The notes below the pieces were generated by a model that saw only the letters and a program-made list of their open reading frames with translations, was not told the DNA's origin and did no database searches. Source: Pseudarthrobacter sp. NS4 (GTDB lineage: Bacteria; Actinomycetota; Actinomycetes; Actinomycetales; Micrococcaceae). From it: a DNA stretch of 64,000 bases. Both the position numbers and the translations under genes were made by a program. This document shows, piece by piece, positions 6,880 to 16,038 of this stretch. Numbering within the stretch: the first letter of the stretch is position 1; every line of letters starts with the position of its first letter. The stretch lies in NCBI RefSeq assembly GCF_024758005.1, contig NZ_CP103288.1, forward strand, positions 3,410,001-3,474,000, written 5' to 3'.

Positions 6880-9102
6880 ATGACCCAGACTCCGCTGCAG
6901 GATTCCACCAGCACCTCCGCGACCGCCGCCACCCCGCCTGTGGCCAAGAGGGTCCCCCTCGAACGGACGCACCACGGGGACACGTTCGTGGACCACTACG
7001 AGTGGCTGCGGGACAAGGAATCCGCCGAGGTGGTGGAGCACCTGAAGGCCGAGAACGCCTACCAGGAAGCAGTGACGGCGCACCAGGAACCGCTCCGCGA
7101 GGCCATTTTCCAGGAAATCAAGGGCCGCACCCAGGAAACCGATCTTTCCGTCCCGCACCGCAACGACGATTGGTGGTACTTCAGCCGCTCTGTGGAGGGC
7201 AAGGAGTACGGCATCCAGTGCCGGGTCAGGGCCGCGGACACCGAGGACAAGATCGCCGACTGGACCCCGCCCGCCGTCGAGCCCGGTGTGGAGATCCCGG
7301 GCGAAGAGGTCCTCCTGGACGGCAACGTGGAAGCGGAAGGCAAGCCGTTTTTCTCCGTCGGCGGTTCCGCTGTGACAGTTGACGGCAACCTGTATGCCTT
7401 CGCCGTGGACAACTCGGGCGACGAGCGCTTCACGCTCCGGATCAAGGACCTCCGCACAGGCGAACTGCTGCCCGACGTCATCGAGAACGTGTTCTACGGC
7501 GTCTCCTTCTCCCCCGACGGCACACGCATCTTCTACACCGTGGTGGACGATTCCTGGCGGCCCTACCAGGTAAAGGCCCACGTCCTGGGCACACCTGTCA
7601 CCAATGATGTGGTCATCTACCAGGAGGACGACGCCGCCATGTGGCTGGGCTTCGAGCTCTCCTCCGACCGGCGCCACCTGGTGCTGGGCATCGGCTGCTC
7701 CGAGTACAGCGAGACCCGCCTGCTCCGCTTCGACGACCCCGCCCAGACTGTCAGCGCGGTCATTTCCCGCAATGAGCGTGTCCTCTACGAGGCCGAGCCG
7801 TTCCTGCTCGACGGCGAGGAGCGGATCCTCATTACGCACAACCGCGGCGCCATCAACTCCATGGTCTCCCTGGCTGACCCGGCGGAGCTGCAGAAGCCAC
7901 TGGCCCAGCAGCAGTGGCAGACCGTCGTCGAGCATTCCGACGACGTCCGTGTCAATGGCGCGGGCGTTACGTCCACGCACCTCATCGTCTCGATCCGCAA
8001 GGACACCATCGAGCGCGTGCAGGTGATGGGGCTGGCCGGGCTGGGCACCCCCGCCCAGCAGGCGCCGGTGGAACCGGCCTTCGATGAGGAGCTGTATACC
8101 GCCGGCGTGGGTGGTTCCGACTACGAAGCGCCCGTGATCCGGCTGGGCTATACCTCCTACTTCACCCCGTCCCGCGTGTACGACTTCGTGTTGCCCACCC
8201 CGGAGCGGCCCGCCGGTGAACTCCTGCTCCGCAAGGAAAGCCCGGTACTCGGCGGCTACGACGGCAGTGATTACGTGGCCACCCGCGAATGGGCCGAAGC
8301 CCGGGACGGCACGCGCATCCCGCTTTCGGTGCTCCGGCACAAGGCCGTCAAACAGGACGCGACGGCGGCCGGCCTGGTGTACGGGTACGGCTCCTATGAA
8401 ATGAGCATGGACCCCGGCTTCGGCATCGCCCGGCTGTCCCTGCTGGACCGCGGCGTGGTGTTCGTGATCGCCCACATCCGCGGCGGCGGCGAGCTGGGCC
8501 GGCACTGGTACGAGAACGGCAAGAAGCTCACCAAGAAGAACACCTTCACCGACTTCGTGGACGCCACAGACTGGCTGGCGGACTCCGGCTGGGTGGATCC
8601 GGCCCGGATCGCTGCCTTGGGCGGCTCAGCGGGCGGCCTGCTGATGGGCGCAGTGGCGAACATGGCGCCCGAGAAGTACGCCGCGATCGTGGCCCAGGTG
8701 CCGTTCGTGGACCCCCTCACCAGCATCCTGGATCCCGACCTGCCGCTGTCCGCCCTGGAATGGGAGGAATGGGGCAACCCCATTACCGACCCCCAGGTGT
8801 ATGACTACATGAAGTCCTACTCCCCCTACCAGAACGTTCGGGAGGTGGCCTACCCCAGGATCGCCGCCGTCACATCCTTCAACGACACCCGGGTGCTCTA
8901 CGTCGAGCCGGCCAAATGGGTGCAGGAACTCCGGAACAGGAACACCGGCTCCGAACCGATCCTTATGAAGATCGAGATGGACGGCGGCCACGGCGGCGCC
9001 TCAGGCAGGTACGTCCAGTGGCGCGAACGGGCCTGGGACTATGCCTTCATCGCCGATTCCCTGGGGGCCACCGGGCTGCTGCCCGGCGCCGGCCTGAAGT
9101 AG
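6880..9102 (+). CDS. S9 family oligopeptidase (oligopeptidase B / prolyl oligopeptidase type)
   Basis: A 740-aa cytosolic serine peptidase that cleaves short peptides. The N-terminal beta-propeller starts at HHGDTFVDHYEWLRDKES; the C-terminal alpha/beta-hydrolase domain has the nucleophile in GGSAGGLLMG (Ser about 583), the acid in SFNDTRVLYVEPAKW (about 667) and the histidine in DGGHGGASGRY (about 704). Length and the GRYVQWRERAWDYAF ending fit protease II (PtrB), which prefers basic P1 residues; a proline-specific enzyme is less likely but not excluded. It stands alone and ends at a perfect hairpin. Confidence 0.92.
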   Translation: MTQTPLQDSTSTSATAATPPVAKRVPLERTHHGDTFVDHYEWLRDKESAEVVEHLKAENAYQEAVTAHQEPLREAIFQEIKGRTQETDLSVPHRNDDWWYFSRSVEGKEYGIQCRVRAADTEDKIADWTPPAVEPGVEIPGEEVLLDGNVEAEGKPFFSVGGSAVTVDGNLYAFAVDNSGDERFTLRIKDLRTGELLPDVIENVFYGVSFSPDGTRIFYTVVDDSWRPYQVKAHVLGTPVTNDVVIYQEDDAAMWLGFELSSDRRHLVLGIGCSEYSETRLLRFDDPAQTVSAVISRNERVLYEAEPFLLDGEERILITHNRGAINSMVSLADPAELQKPLAQQQWQTVVEHSDDVRVNGAGVTSTHLIVSIRKDTIERVQVMGLAGLGTPAQQAPVEPAFDEELYTAGVGGSDYEAPVIRLGYTSYFTPSRVYDFVLPTPERPAGELLLRKESPVLGGYDGSDYVATREWAEARDGTRIPLSVLRHKAVKQDATAAGLVYGYGSYEMSMDPGFGIARLSLLDRGVVFVIAHIRGGGELGRHWYENGKKLTKKNTFTDFVDATDWLADSGWVDPARIAALGGSAGGLLMGAVANMAPEKYAAIVAQVPFVDPLTSILDPDLPLSALEWEEWGNPITDPQVYDYMKSYSPYQNVREVAYPRIAAVTSFNDTRVLYVEPAKWVQELRNRNTGSEPILMKIEMDGGHGGASGRYVQWRERAWDYAFIADSLGATGLLPGAGLK

Positions 9103-9110
9103 GACGTTTG

Positions 9111-9138
9111 CGTACGACGGCGGGTCCGCCGTCGTACG
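9111..9138. terminator. Bidirectional terminator, 13-bp perfect stem
   Basis: CGTACGACGGCGG and CCGCCGTCGTACG pair around a GT loop, 9 bp after the oligopeptidase stop and 35 bp after the stop of the convergent SRPBCC gene. Confidence 0.85.
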
Positions 9139-9172
9139 GCTGCCTCTACCCCCGCCAAAGGTGTGCTGGACG

Positions 9173-9625
9173 TCAGGCCTGCGGATGCTCAACCAGCCAC
9201 TCGGCCAGGGTTTCGAGGTTGGCACGGACAGTACGCCCCTGGGCCCGTTCCACCAGCGGATCGGCGAACTTGCCAAAGATGCCGCCCAAGCCGGATTCGG
9301 CGTCGATCCTCTGCGTTAGCCGGGTGCCGCCATCGGCCGGTTCAAGCGTAAAGGTGATGGTGAAGTCCAGCTTGCCCTCGACGGAACGGGACACCATGCG
9401 CCGGGGCGGATCGAACTCGGTGATCTCAACGGTCCAGTCGAACTGCCGGCCCATGACTTTGCTGGTCCCCCGCCCGCGGGCACCGACGCCCAGGGGGCCG
9501 TCCCCCACCTGCTCCGAGGCGGTGACCGAGGAATCAAAGACGGCAACGTTCTCGAACTTCGACACGAAGTCAAAGACTTCCTGCGGCGGCCGGGCAATGA
9601 CGACGCTTTCTTCTACAACAGGCAC
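9173..9625 (-). CDS. SRPBCC family protein (polyketide cyclase/START-like)
   Basis: A 150-aa protein of the helix-grip fold. It starts with the typical beta strand and helix (VEESVVIARPPQEVFDFVSKFENVAVFDSSV) and ends with the long C-terminal helix RTVRANLETLAEWLVEHP. Such proteins bind hydrophobic ligands; none is identified here. The GTG at 9625 was chosen because AAGGAGA lies 5 bp upstream and it places the fold at the N-terminus; a longer reading adds a basic, non-homologous extension. Confidence 0.85.
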   Translation of the reverse strand: MPVVEESVVIARPPQEVFDFVSKFENVAVFDSSVTASEQVGDGPLGVGARGRGTSKVMGRQFDWTVEITEFDPPRRMVSRSVEGKLDFTITFTLEPADGGTRLTQRIDAESGLGGIFGKFADPLVERAQGRTVRANLETLAEWLVEHPQA

Positions 9626-9768
9626 GGGATTCTCCTTTGAAGGGCACCTGGCGCCGGCATGGCTCTGCCGGCGGGAAGGCAGGCACAGCGACAGCTTGGA
9701 CCGCCGGCCAGCCAGTGTCAATGCCCTCTTTACGGGGCCTCGTAACTCTCCCGACAGCGGTGCCCAAA

Positions 9769-9790
9769 GATGCTAACCATGCTTACTATT
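9769..9790. promoter_or_regulatory. Shared stress-type palindrome, copy 1 (before DUF2945 gene)
   Basis: GATGCTAACC - AT - GCTTACTATT, followed by TTGACT, which could be a -35 box for the rightward genes. The right half-site fits those at 18631-18654 and 42531-42552 with the same 10-2-10 spacing. Confidence 0.45.
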
Positions 9791-9912
9791 GACTGGCACC
9801 GGGAACACAGCCCGCCGCGGGCGACCAGCTGCCGTCGTTGAGCCACCGGGCGCCCACGGCGGACACTGAGGGTGTGGCAGCGCCGCCGCAACCCACTGCC
9901 AAAGGAGATCGA

Positions 9913-10119
9913 ATGTCGTTGAGCAAGGGAACGTCCGTGGAATGGAACACTCCGCAGGGCAAGACGCACGGCAAGGTCGTGGAGAAGAAAACCAGCGACT
10001 TCGAGCTGGACGGACACACCCACCGGGCCAGCAAGGACGAGCCGCAGTACGTGGTGGAATCAGCCACGACCGGGGCCCGGGCCGCGCACAAGGCCTCCGC
10101 CCTGACCGAGAAGAAGTAG
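9913..10119 (+). CDS. DUF2945 family protein (hypervirulence-associated TUDOR-like domain)
   Basis: A 68-aa single-domain protein: SKGTSVEWNTPQGKTHGKVVEKK, then FELDGHTHRASKDEPQYVVES and a lysine-ending tail. This is the DUF2945 small SH3/TUDOR-like barrel; no biochemical role is established to my knowledge. The ATG at 9913 is set by AAAGGAG 6 bp upstream; an upstream start would add a stretch without homology. The gene is 4 bp from the flavoprotein gene, so the two are almost certainly co-transcribed. A stress-type palindrome lies about 125 bp upstream. Confidence 0.85.
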   Translation: MSLSKGTSVEWNTPQGKTHGKVVEKKTSDFELDGHTHRASKDEPQYVVESATTGARAAHKASALTEKK

Positions 10120-10123
10120 CGGC

Positions 10124-11320
10124 ATGGCTGCCCAGCACGAGGTCCTCATCATCGGCGGCGGAAACGCCGGTGTTTCCCTTGCCGCCCGGCTGGAACGCTA
10201 CGGCGTCAAGGACGTGGCGCTGATCGAGCCCAAGGACCACCATTTCTACCAGCCGCTGTTCTCCCACATCGCCGGGGGACGCGCGCAGGCCCAGGAAGCT
10301 GTCCGGACCCAGGAGTCGGTAACCCCCAAGGGAATCACCTGGATCCACGACGCGGCAGTTGACGTCGATGCGAACGCCAACACCGTTACCCTCGCGTCCG
10401 GGAGCACCGTTGCCTACGGGCAGCTCGTGGTGTGCCCGGGGCTGCAGTACGACTGGGACACCGTGCCCGGACTCGCCGAGGCCGTCCACTCCCCGCACGG
10501 CGCATCGCACTACGAGTTTGAACTGGCGCCCAAGGCCTGGACCCTGCTCAGCGGGCTGACATCCGGCACGGCGGTGTTCACCATGCCGGCCGGCCCCATC
10601 AAATGCGGCGGGGCGAGCCAGAAGCCCATGTACCTGGCCTGCGACTACTGGAGGGAACAGGGCGTACTGGACAAGATCCGTGTGGTGATGGTCCAGCCCT
10701 ACCCCACAGTGTTCGGGGTGCCGGAGGTGGACCGGGAGCTGGACCGCAAGATTGCCGAATACGGCATCGAGCTGTGGACCAACAGTGAACTGGTCTCGGT
10801 GGACACCGCCGGGCGGGCTGCAACCATCCGGAACACGGAATCCGGCAGCGAGGAAACCCTGCACTACGACGTCCTCAACGCCGTTCCGCCGCAGTCGGCC
10901 CCGGACTGGCTCAAAGCCACGGACCTGCCGGCCGCCAGCGACAGGGGCGGTTTCGTGGAGGTGGACCGGCAGACGCTGCGGCACCTGCGTTTCCCCAATG
11001 TCTGGTCCCTCGGGGACGCGGCCGGCACCACCAACTCCAAATCGGGTGGTGCGCTGCGCAAACAGACCAAGGTACTGGCGAAAAACCTGGTGGCCGCCCG
11101 GAAGGGAAAGTCGTTGCCGGCGAAGTACAACGGCTACTCTGTGTGCCCGTTCACTGTTTCACGCGACACGGTGGTGTTCGCCGAGTTTGACGACCGTTTC
11201 CGGCCCATGCCCACCATCCCCCGGGTTCCCACCTGGAACGAAAGCCGGCTGTCCTGGGTGGTGGACCGGGACATGTTCCCGAAGGTGTACTGGAACCTGA
11301 TCCTCAAGGGGCGAGCCTAG
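10124..11320 (+). CDS. FAD-dependent oxidoreductase, sulfide:quinone oxidoreductase-like
   Basis: A 398-aa two-dinucleotide-binding-domain flavoprotein. The FAD motif is GGGNAGVSLAARLERYG at the N-terminus; the second site is PTVFGVPEVDRELDRKIAEYG; the late FAD segment is NVWSLGDAAGTTNSKSGGA. Cysteines that could match the SQR redox pair are seen in PIKCGGASQKPMYLACDYW and YSVCPFTV, plus VCPGLQYDW, so sulfide oxidation to the quinone pool is plausible. No persulfide dioxygenase or rhodanese is adjacent. The stop codon overlaps that of the convergent acetyltransferase. Confidence 0.85.
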   Translation: MAAQHEVLIIGGGNAGVSLAARLERYGVKDVALIEPKDHHFYQPLFSHIAGGRAQAQEAVRTQESVTPKGITWIHDAAVDVDANANTVTLASGSTVAYGQLVVCPGLQYDWDTVPGLAEAVHSPHGASHYEFELAPKAWTLLSGLTSGTAVFTMPAGPIKCGGASQKPMYLACDYWREQGVLDKIRVVMVQPYPTVFGVPEVDRELDRKIAEYGIELWTNSELVSVDTAGRAATIRNTESGSEETLHYDVLNAVPPQSAPDWLKATDLPAASDRGGFVEVDRQTLRHLRFPNVWSLGDAAGTTNSKSGGALRKQTKVLAKNLVAARKGKSLPAKYNGYSVCPFTVSRDTVVFAEFDDRFRPMPTIPRVPTWNESRLSWVVDRDMFPKVYWNLILKGRA

Positions 11321-11901
11321 GGCCGGCGGCGGTTGAGCCGGTCCAGTTCCCTGCATACGCGCCATTCGTCGGCAAGGATGGCGTAGATCAGCTCCGTGGC
11401 CCACTGGCCCTTGTAGTGCCACTTGTCCACGTGGCGCGCCTCCAGCCGCATGCCGAGCCGGCAGCACAGTGATGCCGACCGCTGGTTGCGTTCATCCAGG
11501 CGCGCCTCGATCCGGTGGAGTCCGAGCTCCTCGAAGCCCAGTTCGAGCATGGCCTGGGCGGCCTCCGTCCCGTAGCCCTTGCCGCGGGCGGCCGGGGCGA
11601 GCGTCCAGCCCATCTCGCCCTGCCGGTGGCCGGGCAACCACTTGAGCACCACCTCGCCCTGCAGCCCGGGCTCGCCTTCAGCCTCGATGGCCAGCGCCAC
11701 CCAGTCCCCCTCCTTCTCGAAGACGAAGTTCGCGTAATAGCCTACGCGTTCCATGGACTGGGTATACGTCTTCGCGGGGCCGGGCAGGAAACGGGCGGTC
11801 TCCGGCAGGGAATGGTAGGCGTGAAACGCGTCGAGGTCGCCGCCGTCGAAGCGGCGCAGGACAAGCCGCTTAGTGCGGATGGGCAGGCGGATGTCTGGCA
11901 T
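11317..11901 (-). CDS. GNAT family N-acetyltransferase (RimJ/RimL type)
   Basis: A 194-aa acetyl-CoA-dependent acyltransferase. Visible family features: RLPIRTKRLVLRRFDGGDLDAFHAYHS at the start, the acetyl-CoA pyrophosphate loop in RGKGYGTEAAQAMLELGFEELGLHRIEARLDERNQRSA, and the late GMRLEARHVDKWHYKGQWATELIYA. The substrate (protein N-terminus, antibiotic or metabolite) cannot be inferred. It starts 22 bp after ackA ends on the same strand, so it may be the distal gene of that transcript. Confidence 0.9.
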   Translation of the reverse strand: MPDIRLPIRTKRLVLRRFDGGDLDAFHAYHSLPETARFLPGPAKTYTQSMERVGYYANFVFEKEGDWVALAIEAEGEPGLQGEVVLKWLPGHRQGEMGWTLAPAARGKGYGTEAAQAMLELGFEELGLHRIEARLDERNQRSASLCCRLGMRLEARHVDKWHYKGQWATELIYAILADEWRVCRELDRLNRRRP

Positions 11902-11922
11902 GGAGGGCTTGCCGGAGCGGGG

Positions 11923-13083
11923 CTACTGGCCGGAACCGACGACGGCGGCAGTGGCCTCCGCGATGGCCCGCTCCTCATCAGTGGGAACAACCAGGACAGG
12001 GATGGCGGACTGCGGCGTGGAAATCACGCGCGGTTCCCCGGACCGCCCGGCGTTCAGGCCGCCGTCGAGCTCGATGCCCAAAGCACCCAGCTTGTCGGCG
12101 ACCAGCGCGCGGAACTGGTGCGAGTTCTCGCCGATCCCGGCCGTGAACACCAGGGCCTTGGCCCCGCCGACGGCCACGTGGTAGCCGCCGATGTACTTGG
12201 CCAGCCGGTAGGAGGTGACGGCGAGCGCCGTGGCCGCCTTGGCGTCGCCGTCCTCGGATGCTTCGACCACTGAACGCATGTCGTTGTTGCCGGCCAGGCC
12301 CTTCAGTCCGGACTCCCGGTTGAGCATGGTGTCGATGTCTTCCGGGCTCCAGCCTGCGCGGCCCAGGAACACCAGGATGGAAGGGTCCAGGTCGCCGGAG
12401 CGGGTGCCCATCACCAGGCCCTCCAGCGGTGTGAAACCCATGGAGGTGTCCACCGAGTGGCCGCCCCGGATGGCGGTGACGGAAGCCCCGTTGCCCAGGT
12501 GGGCGATGACGCCGTCGAACTCCTCCAACGGAAGGTCCAGCAGGGCGGCGGCACGCCGGGTGACGTACTCGTGGGAGGTGCCGTGGAAGCCGTAGCGGCG
12601 GATGCCGTGGTTGGTGTAGAGCTCATCCGGGACTGCATAGCGCCATGCGTGTTCGGGCAGTGTCCGGTGGAAGGCGGTGTCGAAGACGGCCACCTGCGGC
12701 ATGTCCGGCCACTTTTTGGTGATGGCCCGGATGCCCAGGACGTTGGCCGGGTTGTGCAGGGGCGCCAGGGGGTTGAGCCGTTCGATGGCGCGGGTGATCT
12801 CGTTGTCGATCAGGACGGGCTCGGCGAACCGCTCACCGCCGTGGACTACCCGGTGCCCCACAGCGGCCAGCTCCAGGTCGCCCACCTCCTGGTGGATGGC
12901 CGCCTCCACCTGCTCCAACGCCGCCGCATGGTCCCGCGGGCCCTCGATCTCGCCGTCGCCGCCGCCGCCGTTGCCCATGCCGATCTTCTCGATCAGTCCC
13001 TCGCTGAGGACGGTACCGGCCGCAACATCGCGCACCTGGTACTTGAGGGAGGACGAGCCGGAGTTGATGACGAGCACGAGCAT
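11923..13083 (-). CDS. ackA: Acetate kinase
   Basis: A 386-aa ASKHA-fold kinase interconverting acetate plus ATP and acetyl phosphate plus ADP. Diagnostic blocks are complete: LVINSGSSSLKYQV, HRVVHGGE, FDTAFHRTLP, GFHGTSHEYV, IAHLGNGASVTAI, SVDTSMGFTPLEGLVMGTRSGDLDP and FTAGIGENS. AGGAGG precedes the ATG. It works with Pta for acetate overflow or uptake. Unlike the usual adjacent pta-ackA pair, an opposite-strand gene and a strong terminator separate it from pta here, so the two are probably transcribed separately. Confidence 0.96.
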   Translation of the reverse strand: MLVLVINSGSSSLKYQVRDVAAGTVLSEGLIEKIGMGNGGGGDGEIEGPRDHAAALEQVEAAIHQEVGDLELAAVGHRVVHGGERFAEPVLIDNEITRAIERLNPLAPLHNPANVLGIRAITKKWPDMPQVAVFDTAFHRTLPEHAWRYAVPDELYTNHGIRRYGFHGTSHEYVTRRAAALLDLPLEEFDGVIAHLGNGASVTAIRGGHSVDTSMGFTPLEGLVMGTRSGDLDPSILVFLGRAGWSPEDIDTMLNRESGLKGLAGNNDMRSVVEASEDGDAKAATALAVTSYRLAKYIGGYHVAVGGAKALVFTAGIGENSHQFRALVADKLGALGIELDGGLNAGRSGEPRVISTPQSAIPVLVVPTDEERAIAEATAAVVGSGQ

Positions 13084-13224
13084 GTGGGGCCTCCTGAGCC
13101 TTGCGACTGCGGTTCAATCCCCACTATATGTGCCGCGGCGCGGCGTCCAATTCCTTGCGGATGGGTGCCGGCTGTGCCTAGAGTCGGCGGACAGGCTGGA
13201 CCACGCCCGAGAGGACATTTCCAC

Positions 13225-13530
13225 ATGACGAACGAGCCCGCTTCGATCGACGAGAACGATCCCACCAACACGGGATCCAGCAGCACGGCACCCCTCAATC
13301 CGCAAGCGGATACCGACGCCGGCTCCGGGGCCGGCAGCAAGGACCCCGGCGGGGCGGAGGGCGCCAACCCCGCCCTTGATGACACGGGCGGCCCCAAGGC
13401 TGCCGAGACGGGCGAAGCACCGCAGGCGCCCGGAAACACCGAGGACCTGGACCTGACGCCACAGGGCCTCTCCGACGAGCCGGCCAAGCAGGAGGAGGAC
13501 GGAAGCCTGGCCAAGCCGGACAACAGCTGA
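13225..13530 (+). CDS. Hypothetical acidic disordered protein
   Basis: A 101-aa protein with almost no hydrophobic residues, rich in Gly, Ala, Asp, Glu, Pro and Thr (NTEDLDLTPQGLSDEPAKQE), without signal peptide or membrane segment. It should be intrinsically disordered. It is read against ackA and pta and lies between them. GAGGAC is a weak ribosome-binding site 9 bp before the ATG, and a 19-bp perfect hairpin follows the stop. No family recognised. Confidence 0.6.
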   Translation: MTNEPASIDENDPTNTGSSSTAPLNPQADTDAGSGAGSKDPGGAEGANPALDDTGGPKAAETGEAPQAPGNTEDLDLTPQGLSDEPAKQEEDGSLAKPDNS

Positions 13531-13535
13531 CCCAG

Positions 13536-13586
13536 GCAAAAGGACGACGCCGGCGCCCAGGCCGGGTGCCGGCGTCGTCCTTTTGC
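13536..13586. terminator. Bidirectional terminator with 19-bp perfect stem
   Basis: GCAAAAGGACGACGCCGGC (13536-13554) pairs perfectly with its complement at 13568-13586 around a 13-base loop. The AAAA/TTTT at the base gives a T tract in both directions, serving the rightward hypothetical gene and the leftward pta gene (stop at 13611). Confidence 0.92.
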
Positions 13587-13610
13587 TTGGAGAAGCCTGT
13601 GCCGCGCGTG

Positions 13611-15689
13611 CTATGAGGCCGGCGCCTGCGCCTGGATTGCCGTGATGGCCACCGTGTTGACAATGTCCTCCACCGTGCAGCCGCGGGAGAGGTCGTTGAC
13701 CGGCTTCCGGAGTCCCTGCAGGACAGGCCCGACGGCGACCACGCCCGAGCTTTGCTGCACCGCCTTGTACGTGTTGTTGCCGGTGTTGAGGTCCGGGAAG
13801 ATGAACACGGTCGCCTGCCCGGCCACCGACGAGCCCGGCATCTTGGACTCGGCAATGGACGCGTCCACGGCGGCGTCGTACTGGATGGGGCCTTCGACGG
13901 CGAGGTCCGGGCGGCGCCGGCGCACCAGCTCGGTGGCCTGCCGCACTTCGTCTACGGCCGAGCCTGCGCCCGAGCCGCCGGTGGAATAGGACAACATGGC
14001 CACCCGCGGCTCCACCCCGAACTGCGCGGCCGTCTCGGCCGAAGCCAGGGCAATGTCCGCCAGCTGCTCCACGTTCGGGTCCGGGTTCACCGCGCAGTCG
14101 CCGTAGACCAGCACCCGGTCCGGCATGAGCATCAGGAACACCGAGGACACGATCTTCACGCCCTCGCGGGTCTTCACGAACTCCAGCGCCGGCCGGATGG
14201 TGTGGGCGGTGGTGTGCGCCGCGCCGGAGACCATGCCGTCCACCACGCCCAGCTGGACCATCATGGTGCCGAAGTAGCTGACGTCCTGCATGATCTCGAG
14301 TGCCTTGGCCAGGTCAACGCCCTTGTGCGCGCGAAGCTCCGCATACTGCTCGGCGAACTTCTGCCGCAGGTCAGAGGTGGCCGGGTCCACCACGTTGATC
14401 CCGGTAAGGTCGATGCCCCGGGCGGCGGCCAGTTCGCGGACGTCCGATTCCGGGCCCAGGACCGTCAGATCGCAGACGTCGCGGCGGTGCAGGATTTCCG
14501 CGGCCCGAAGGATCCGCACGTCCGTCCCCTCGGGCAGCACCACATGGCGGCGCTGAACCCGGGCCCGCTCAATGAGGTCATGCAGGAAGCGCAGCGGAGT
14601 CATCCGCTCAGCCCGCGGCAGGTGCAGGCGCTCCACCAGCTCGACTTCGTCCACCTGCCGCGACCAGAGGCCGAGGGCCGAGGCCACCTTCCGGCGGTGC
14701 CCGGACCAGATCTCGCTCCGGACTTCCGAGACGCGCCGGGCCGTGGTGTACGTGTCCTCCGGCGCGGCGAACACCGGGAACGGCGCCTGTGCCAGGAGCG
14801 GGTAAATGTTGGCATCCGGAGCCAGTCCACCGGTCAGGATCAATGCGGACGCCACCGGGAATTCGGGCGAGAAGGACGAAGCCAGGCACGCCACCATCAC
14901 ATCCGCGCGGTCGCCCGGCACGATCACCAGGGCGCCCTCGTCCAGCACGTTGAGGAAGTTGCCCACATTCATCGCGGCAACCTTGATGTCCTTCACATCG
15001 CGCTCCATGTCCGCCCGGCCCGCGATCTGCCGCACGCCCAGGGCAGCGGCCACCTCGCCCGTTGTGGGCCGGGCGATTTCCTCAAGTTCAGCCAGGACAT
15101 ACACGGGCCGCCCTGAGGCGCCGGGCTTGACGGCGGCGGCGATGGCCTCGACATCGTCCGGGTCCGCACGGTTGACCATGATGGCCAGCAGCGCACACTT
15201 CTCGGCCGACAGTTCCTTACGGGCAACCTCGACGGCGGCCACGGCCTCCGCGACGGTTCTTCCCTTGGCGCCCACCACGGCCACCACGGGGGCGGCCAGG
15301 TTGTTGGCCAGCCGGGCGTTGAGGTCGAATTCGACGGCGGCGTCCTGGCCTGTGAGGTCCGTGCCCTCCACGATCACCACGTCGCAGTGGCGGGAGATTT
15401 CGGCAAAGATTTCCACGCAGCGGGCATCAATGTCGGCGCGTTTGCCTTCGGCCAGCAGCGTGCGGACCTCTTCATGGGTGAGGCCGCCGCGGCAGCGCTC
15501 GTCCTCCAGGGCGAACCGTGACTTCATCAGGGCCACCATCGGGTCATCGTTGGCGTCCGGCCCGTGGACCACGGGCTTGAAGAAGCCGATCCTGTCTGCG
15601 TGGCGGTGCAGGGTGTCCGCCAGGCCCAGGGCAACAAGGGACTTGCCCGATCCGGGAGTGGTTGCGCTGACGTAGATGCCTCTGGCCAT
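13611..15689 (-). CDS. pta: Phosphate acetyltransferase (long form with BioD-like and DRTGG domains)
   Basis: A 692-aa enzyme converting acetyl-CoA and phosphate to acetyl phosphate. Three parts: an N-terminal BioD-like P-loop domain (GIYVSATTPGSGKSLVALGLADTL), a middle DRTGG domain (about residues 215-330) and the C-terminal PTA/PTB catalytic domain (about 365-690; VHTTA-type GMVSGAAHTTAHTIRPALEF and LSYSTGGSGAGSAVDEV). The ATG at 15689 was chosen because it starts directly at the BioD-like domain; the frame stays open upstream for 96 codons, but that part is Arg/Gly/Pro-rich and unlike the family. The long form is typical of actinobacteria and proteobacteria. Confidence 0.95.
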   Translation of the reverse strand: MARGIYVSATTPGSGKSLVALGLADTLHRHADRIGFFKPVVHGPDANDDPMVALMKSRFALEDERCRGGLTHEEVRTLLAEGKRADIDARCVEIFAEISRHCDVVIVEGTDLTGQDAAVEFDLNARLANNLAAPVVAVVGAKGRTVAEAVAAVEVARKELSAEKCALLAIMVNRADPDDVEAIAAAVKPGASGRPVYVLAELEEIARPTTGEVAAALGVRQIAGRADMERDVKDIKVAAMNVGNFLNVLDEGALVIVPGDRADVMVACLASSFSPEFPVASALILTGGLAPDANIYPLLAQAPFPVFAAPEDTYTTARRVSEVRSEIWSGHRRKVASALGLWSRQVDEVELVERLHLPRAERMTPLRFLHDLIERARVQRRHVVLPEGTDVRILRAAEILHRRDVCDLTVLGPESDVRELAAARGIDLTGINVVDPATSDLRQKFAEQYAELRAHKGVDLAKALEIMQDVSYFGTMMVQLGVVDGMVSGAAHTTAHTIRPALEFVKTREGVKIVSSVFLMLMPDRVLVYGDCAVNPDPNVEQLADIALASAETAAQFGVEPRVAMLSYSTGGSGAGSAVDEVRQATELVRRRRPDLAVEGPIQYDAAVDASIAESKMPGSSVAGQATVFIFPDLNTGNNTYKAVQQSSGVVAVGPVLQGLRKPVNDLSRGCTVEDIVNTVAITAIQAQAPAS

Positions 15690-15970
15690 GGTCCGCCCTT
15701 TGCTTGTGCTGGTGCAGGTCCCTCCATCCTTGCACTTGCAGCCCTGCTTCCTGCAGCCTTTGGGCCTTCTGAGGGTGTGGTGATGGGCACTGTAGGTGGG
15801 CCAGCGGGCGGCAGGTCCGGGGCCGCCGTCGTACGCTCCCTCCCGGTTGCTTTTCCCGCACAGCTTCGCCCCGCCGTGCAGGCCAGCGTGTCCGCCGCAG
15901 CCACCCGGACGGTCGAGAGAAACCGGGCAGGAAGGCGCGCCCTCTCCGCCTCCGAGGGAAGGCGTTCCCC
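15690..15970. other. Intergenic region between divergent pta and paaI
   Basis: Together with the paaI promoter that follows, this is a 349-bp gap. It should hold the leftward pta promoter, which I could not place. A half-copy of the recurrent CCGCCGTCGTACG arm is at about 15823-15835 without its partner arm. Nothing else is recognised. Confidence 0.5.
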
Positions 15971-16018
15971 TTGACACCGGACCCCCGAATGGGATTACCT
16001 AATGAACATTCGGTAAAT
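15971..16018 (+). promoter_or_regulatory. paaI-paaK promoter with TetR-type operator (site A)
   Basis: A consensus -35 TTGACA (15971-15976) is followed after 18 bp by TTACCT (15995-16000) as -10. The 22-bp operator candidate (15997-16018) overlaps the -10 and start site; its right half, AACATTCGGTAA, fits the motif seen at 17913, 22957 and 41874, while the left half is degenerate (ACCTAATG). Confidence 0.6.
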
Positions 16019-16038
16019 AAAGCTGGAGGCAATGACGC

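Noticed and set aside
13752..15116. 454-codon plus-strand frame opposite pta
   Set aside because: Low-complexity His/Arg/Gly composition and complete overlap with the Pta domains on the other strand.
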